In this document: in pieces, positions 6,329-9,593 of the stretch
Layout: each line of letters starts with the position of its first letter
Numbering within the stretch: position 1 is the first letter of the stretch
Assembly (NCBI GenBank): GCA_964467635.1
Contig: CAYXRN010000121.1
Coordinates: 1 to 9,593, forward strand
Origin: FW021-bin31 sp964467635
GTDB lineage: Bacteria; Bacteroidota; Bacteroidia; Chitinophagales; Chitinophagaceae
Length of the DNA: 9,593 nucleotides
Reading direction: 5' to 3'
The notes under the pieces: model-generated
What the model was told of the DNA's origin: nothing
The model's input: only the letters and a program-made list of their open reading frames with translations
Database searches by the model: none
Made by a program: the position numbers and the translations under genes

Positions 6329-7468
6329 ATGAAGTTAGCAACTAAATTGATACATGCCGGTATAATGCCAGATCCTGCTACCGGTGCGATTATGACCCCG
6401 ATTTATCAAACCTCTACCTATGTACAACAGGCACCGGGGAAACATAAAGGATATGAGTATTCCCGCACCCAGAATCCGACCCGGGACGCCATGCAAAATT
6501 CCCTCGCTGCAATAGAAAATGGAAAGTATGGTATTGCATTTGGCAGTGGTTTGGCTGCCATTGAAGCCATCATTAAATTGCTAAAACCCGGCGATGAAGT
6601 ATTGGCGACAAACGACCTCTATGGGGGCACTTACCGGTTGTTTACCAAGGTGCTGGCTGGATTCGGGATCAAATTTCGCTTTATTCCAATGAATGAACCG
6701 GCTGCCATTGAAAGCGCTGTTAATGAATTTACGAAAATGTTATGGGTGGAGACACCAACTAACCCGTTAATGCATATTATAGATATTGAAGCTTGCGCTG
6801 ATATAGCAAAGCGCCATGAGTTGTTGCTTACAGTAGATAATACGTTCGCTTCTCCGTATTTGCAAACACCCCTGGATCTGGGTGCGCATATTGTCATTCA
6901 TTCTGCGACGAAATATTTGGGGGGACATAGCGATGTGGTGCTCGGGGCTGTGGTGGTAAAAGATGACGACTTAGCGGAGCGCCTCTTTTTTATTCAGAAC
7001 AGTTGTGGCGCAGTTCCGGGGCCGCACGATTGCTGGCTGGTTCTACGCGGCATAAAAACTTTGCATGTGCGGATGAAACAACACTGTGAGAACGGGGAAA
7101 AAGTAGCCAGGTACTTGCGGGAACACCCCGGGGTTGCAAAAGTATATTGGTGCGGGTTTACCGATCATCCCAATTATGCGGTAGCCAAAAAGCAGATGCG
7201 GGGTTTTACCGGCATGCTTTCCTTTTCTTTAAAAGATGACAGTATGGAAGCTGCCGAAAAGGTGTTGTCCTCCACGAGGTTGTTTTCGCTGGCCGAATCA
7301 TTAGGGGGAGTAGAATCCTTAATCGGTCATCCGGCCTCCATGACCCATGCAGCTATCCCGGTAGCTGAAAGGCAAAAGAGCGGATTACCGGATTCGTTGA
7401 TTCGCCTGAGTGTGGGCATTGAAGATGTCGATGATCTGACTGAGGATTTGAAGCAGGCCATTGATTAA
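6329..7468 (+). CDS. Cystathionine gamma-synthase / gamma-lyase family PLP enzyme
   Basis: A cytosolic fold-type I PLP enzyme of the Cys/Met metabolism family. The 379 residues are the normal length. The cofactor lysine is Lys195 in SATKYLGGHSD, the cofactor-facing Asp170 is in TVDNTFASP, the phosphate-contacting Tyr44 and Arg46 are in YSRTQNPT, and the ring-stacking Tyr98 is in DLYGGT. The C-terminal block LAESLGGVESLIGHPASMTHA is shared by cystathionine gamma-synthase (MetB) and gamma-lyase. Sequence motifs alone do not tell the two apart: the enzyme may make cystathionine from an activated homoserine and cysteine, or cleave cystathionine to cysteine. I therefore give no symbol. It lies 47 nt after the arginine decarboxylase and 56 nt before holB, probably in one operon. 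The start at 6329 follows a weak AAGAGAG-like purine stretch. Confidence 0.93.
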   Translation: MKLATKLIHAGIMPDPATGAIMTPIYQTSTYVQQAPGKHKGYEYSRTQNPTRDAMQNSLAAIENGKYGIAFGSGLAAIEAIIKLLKPGDEVLATNDLYGGTYRLFTKVLAGFGIKFRFIPMNEPAAIESAVNEFTKMLWVETPTNPLMHIIDIEACADIAKRHELLLTVDNTFASPYLQTPLDLGAHIVIHSATKYLGGHSDVVLGAVVVKDDDLAERLFFIQNSCGAVPGPHDCWLVLRGIKTLHVRMKQHCENGEKVARYLREHPGVAKVYWCGFTDHPNYAVAKKQMRGFTGMLSFSLKDDSMEAAEKVLSSTRLFSLAESLGGVESLIGHPASMTHAAIPVAERQKSGLPDSLIRLSVGIEDVDDLTEDLKQAID

Positions 7469-7512
7469 GGCAAGAAAACGGCGTCTTACCATAATACTAA
7501 CAACTAAACTTC

Positions 7513-7517
7513 AGGAG
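7513..7517 (+). promoter_or_regulatory. Shine-Dalgarno sequence of holB
   Basis: AGGAG ends 7 nt before the ATG at 7525, the only strong Shine-Dalgarno I see in the window. It supports that start, which is also the first Met of the frame and directly precedes the conserved FSQVIGQ block. Confidence 0.6.
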
Positions 7518-7524
7518 TCTTGTC

Positions 7525-8661
7525 ATGTTATTTTCGCAAGTGATCGGCCAAGTGCAGCATAAGGCAGCTTTATTGCAGGCTGCAAAGAATAACCATTTAA
7601 GCCACGCCTTGCTCTTGCTGGCTCCCGAAGGAGCCGGAGGGTTGCCAATGGCCATGGCATTAGCACAATACCTTGTTTGTTCTGATAAAAAAGAGACGGA
7701 TGCCTGCGGCCAATGTTCCGGCTGTAAGAAGGCGGCGCAACTGATTCATCCCGATATTCATTTTTCTTACCCTGTCGTTCCGAAGAAGAGCGGTGATACG
7801 CCGGTAAGTGCAGATTATGGTAAAGAATGGCGGGAATTTATATTGCCTCAGCCGTATGGAAATACTTATAATTGGTTGCAACACATCGGCGCAGAAAATA
7901 AACAGGGTAATATTACTGCCAGAGAGTGTTCGGAAATTATTCACATACTGGGACTGAAAAGCTATGAAAGTGAATACAAGATAATGATCATCTGGCGACC
8001 GGAATATTTACGCAAAGAGGGCAATCGTCTTTTAAAACTGTTGGAAGAGCCCCCGGAAAATACAGTCTTTATTCTGGTAGCTGAACAATCAGACCTGATT
8101 ATCAATACCATACTTTCTCGTACTCAACTGATCCGAATGCCTCCATTGTCTCAAGCGGATCTTGTAAATAACCTCCAGAAAGAAAAAGGACTGAATGACA
8201 ACGAGGCCCGGCAAATAGCGGCCTTGGCAGACGGAAATTACGATGCGGCAATTCAGTTAATGGAACACAACACCACAGATTACATGACTAGGCTGCGCAG
8301 CTGGCTAAATGCCCTGCTGGGCAAAAATCCCCAATTGCTATCCAAGTGGATAACCGCTATGGCGACCTCCAAAATGGGAAGGGAAGAACAGAAGCAATTT
8401 TTACGCTACTTTATCAATCAGTTGGAATATGCATTAAGATTGGCATATGTTAAAGACACAACTCTCAGCATTCTGCCGGAAGAAGAAAAATTTGCAGCCA
8501 ATATGCTAAAGATGGCGGATCTCTTTCAAATGAATGAGATGATCCGTTTGCTGGATGATGCCTGTTACCATATTGAACGGAATGCAAATGCCAAAATTTT
8601 ATTTCATGCTTTGTCCATTCGCTTACGCTGTATTTTTACCGATGAACCGGTCCCGCTGTAA
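7525..8661 (+). CDS. holB: DNA polymerase III subunit delta prime (clamp loader)
   Basis: Subunit of the replicative clamp loader, which opens the sliding clamp and places it on primed DNA. The 378 residues begin with the AAA+ block FSQVIGQ. The P-loop position reads APEGAGGLPMA (33-43): the usual Lys-Ser/Thr of Walker A is replaced, so this subunit should not bind ATP there, consistent with a structural delta-prime role. A zinc-binding cysteine set follows at Cys52, Cys61, Cys64 and Cys67. LLKLLEEPP (169-177) is diagnostic for DnaX/HolB proteins. The SRC motif is SRT (198-200), keeping the arginine finger that acts on a neighbouring subunit. The C-terminal part is a helical collar domain typical of the family. 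It is the last gene of the probable operon and is convergent with the lipoprotein gene 15 nt beyond its stop. Confidence 0.92.
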   Translation: MLFSQVIGQVQHKAALLQAAKNNHLSHALLLLAPEGAGGLPMAMALAQYLVCSDKKETDACGQCSGCKKAAQLIHPDIHFSYPVVPKKSGDTPVSADYGKEWREFILPQPYGNTYNWLQHIGAENKQGNITARECSEIIHILGLKSYESEYKIMIIWRPEYLRKEGNRLLKLLEEPPENTVFILVAEQSDLIINTILSRTQLIRMPPLSQADLVNNLQKEKGLNDNEARQIAALADGNYDAAIQLMEHNTTDYMTRLRSWLNALLGKNPQLLSKWITAMATSKMGREEQKQFLRYFINQLEYALRLAYVKDTTLSILPEEEKFAANMLKMADLFQMNEMIRLLDDACYHIERNANAKILFHALSIRLRCIFTDEPVPL

Positions 8662-8676
8662 ACAGGATTAAAAAAC

Positions 8677-9546
8677 TTAGTCATACTTTAACTGATAGGC
8701 TTTTACCGTCTTCCCTTTAAAAGTCGGAATGACTAAAAGCCCTAGTTCTTTGATGTATTCAAGATCTGCAGTATTGGCTCCCGATTCTTGGGTATCTAGC
8801 AATAAGCGCGCTTCACCGCTACTGTTCACGTAAAATACTTGCCCAGCCCACCGGGAAGCAATCAGGCTGCTGTCGTTAATAAACGTAATGCCATCGCCGC
8901 CTTTTACGCCATCTGAAAATAGTTGAATGCTTTTATCCTCAAGATTGCAGGTATAAATACCTTGCGCAGTGAGCATCCACAAAGTCTGGTCTTTGATGAG
9001 CAAGCCGTTGACATCCTTGGTTTCCGCTTGCTGTAAGTAGATATTGGTTTTACCGGCTTTATAGGTGTAAACCTTCCCTTCCCGGGTGTCCGAAATATAG
9101 ACTGTCCCGCCTTGCCCTATTGTGATATCGTTTAAAAAAACAGCCTCCGGTACCTCTATTTTACGAATGATATTTCCGGTGTGGGTATCAATCAATACAA
9201 GCTTTGTTACATCGGCAACAAACAAGGTATCCTTATAAAGGCCCATTCCCTTTGGGGCATCTAGGCCTTTGGCCCAATTTTTAGTTAAGATCCTTCCTTC
9301 GCCGTCTATTTTGGCAATAGCCCCGGCTCCCTCTTTGTCCCCGATTTCAGATACATAAAAGAATCCCTCTTCTTCTGCAACCCATAAAACCGATTCAGGG
9401 GTAATCAGGGAATCGGTGGTCCAGGTCGCGTTTAGATACAGCGAATCTTTTACAGATTCTTTTTCCGAAGTACGGGAAGAAGTGTTGACACAGGATGTCC
9501 CCCAGAAGAAGACAAGGGTGAAAGCAATAAAAGCGTAATTTTTCAT
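8677..9546 (-). CDS. SMP-30/gluconolactonase-like beta-propeller lipoprotein
   Basis: A 289-residue predicted exported protein. The N-terminus is a signal peptide with hydrophobic residues 4-15 and a cysteine at position 19 (WGTSC), consistent with a lipoprotein although the -3 Gly is not the usual Leu. A low-complexity Ser/Thr/Lys/Glu linker follows. From about residue 47 I count six similar strand-rich units (starting near 48, 95, 135, 176, 216 and 257), as expected for a six-bladed propeller of the SMP-30/gluconolactonase type. Glu51 (TPES), Asn139 (LND), Asn180 (VNG) and Asp218 (GDG) fall where this superfamily places its divalent-metal ligands. Exact substrate is unknown; a sugar lactonase or a non-catalytic propeller are both possible. 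Because it is exported it is unlikely to replace the missing cytosolic 6-phosphogluconolactonase. It is transcribed toward holB, and its promoter lies at or beyond the window edge. Confidence 0.75.
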   Translation of the reverse strand: MKNYAFIAFTLVFFWGTSCVNTSSRTSEKESVKDSLYLNATWTTDSLITPESVLWVAEEEGFFYVSEIGDKEGAGAIAKIDGEGRILTKNWAKGLDAPKGMGLYKDTLFVADVTKLVLIDTHTGNIIRKIEVPEAVFLNDITIGQGGTVYISDTREGKVYTYKAGKTNIYLQQAETKDVNGLLIKDQTLWMLTAQGIYTCNLEDKSIQLFSDGVKGGDGITFINDSSLIASRWAGQVFYVNSSGEARLLLDTQESGANTADLEYIKELGLLVIPTFKGKTVKAYQLKYD

Positions 9547-9593
9547 GTGTTTATATTTAAGGTTTACGTTTTTTAATTGAAGCAGTTTAAACG

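Noticed and set aside
8677..9546. The propeller lipoprotein as the missing 6-phosphogluconolactonase
   Set aside because: It has a lipoprotein-type signal peptide and so acts outside the cytosol. It is also over 5 kb from zwf and in a different transcription unit.

Overview
The window looks like ordinary chromosomal DNA from a member of the Bacteroidota, most likely of the Chitinophagaceae or a related family. This rests on the WbqC-family and short arginine decarboxylase proteins being the Bacteroidota versions, on a near-perfect Bacteroidota-type promoter (TTTG, 18 nt, TAATTTTG), on weak or absent Shine-Dalgarno sequences before most genes, and on a delta-prime clamp-loader subunit with the degenerate P-loop I associate with this phylum. 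The genus is inference. No phage, plasmid, CRISPR array, rRNA or tRNA gene is visible.

Left part (1-3477): the first 512 bases hold no gene I can support. They contain two striking inverted repeats, a 10-bp hairpin with a CTTTAG centre (220-241), reminiscent of REP or IS200/IS605 ends, and a 17-bp perfect stem (457-504) just beyond the zwf stop. On the minus strand follow gnd (6-phosphogluconate dehydrogenase) and then zwf (glucose-6-phosphate dehydrogenase), 19 nt apart in one transcription unit. These are the two NADPH-producing steps of the oxidative pentose phosphate pathway. The intermediate enzyme, 6-phosphogluconolactonase, is not in the window.

Middle (3478-4125): a 648-nt, extremely AT-rich divergent intergenic region (20% G+C over 3841-4080 by hand count) separates gnd from the plus-strand genes. 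It contains short inverted repeats and only weak promoter-like sequences.

Right part (4126-9593): the plus strand carries a WbqC-family protein gene, then a promoter, then a probable operon of arginine decarboxylase, a cystathionine gamma-synthase/lyase-family enzyme and holB (DNA polymerase III delta prime). The three genes join polyamine synthesis, sulfur amino-acid metabolism and replication without an obvious shared function, so linkage is probably transcriptional only. A convergent minus-strand gene at the right end encodes an exported lipoprotein with a six-bladed SMP-30/gluconolactonase-like propeller that keeps the four expected metal-ligand positions.

I found no convincing undescribed system. 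The observations most worth checking are the REP/IS200-like hairpin with its unexplained flanks, the 17-bp stem behind zwf, the AT-rich divergent region, and the SMP-30-like lipoprotein.
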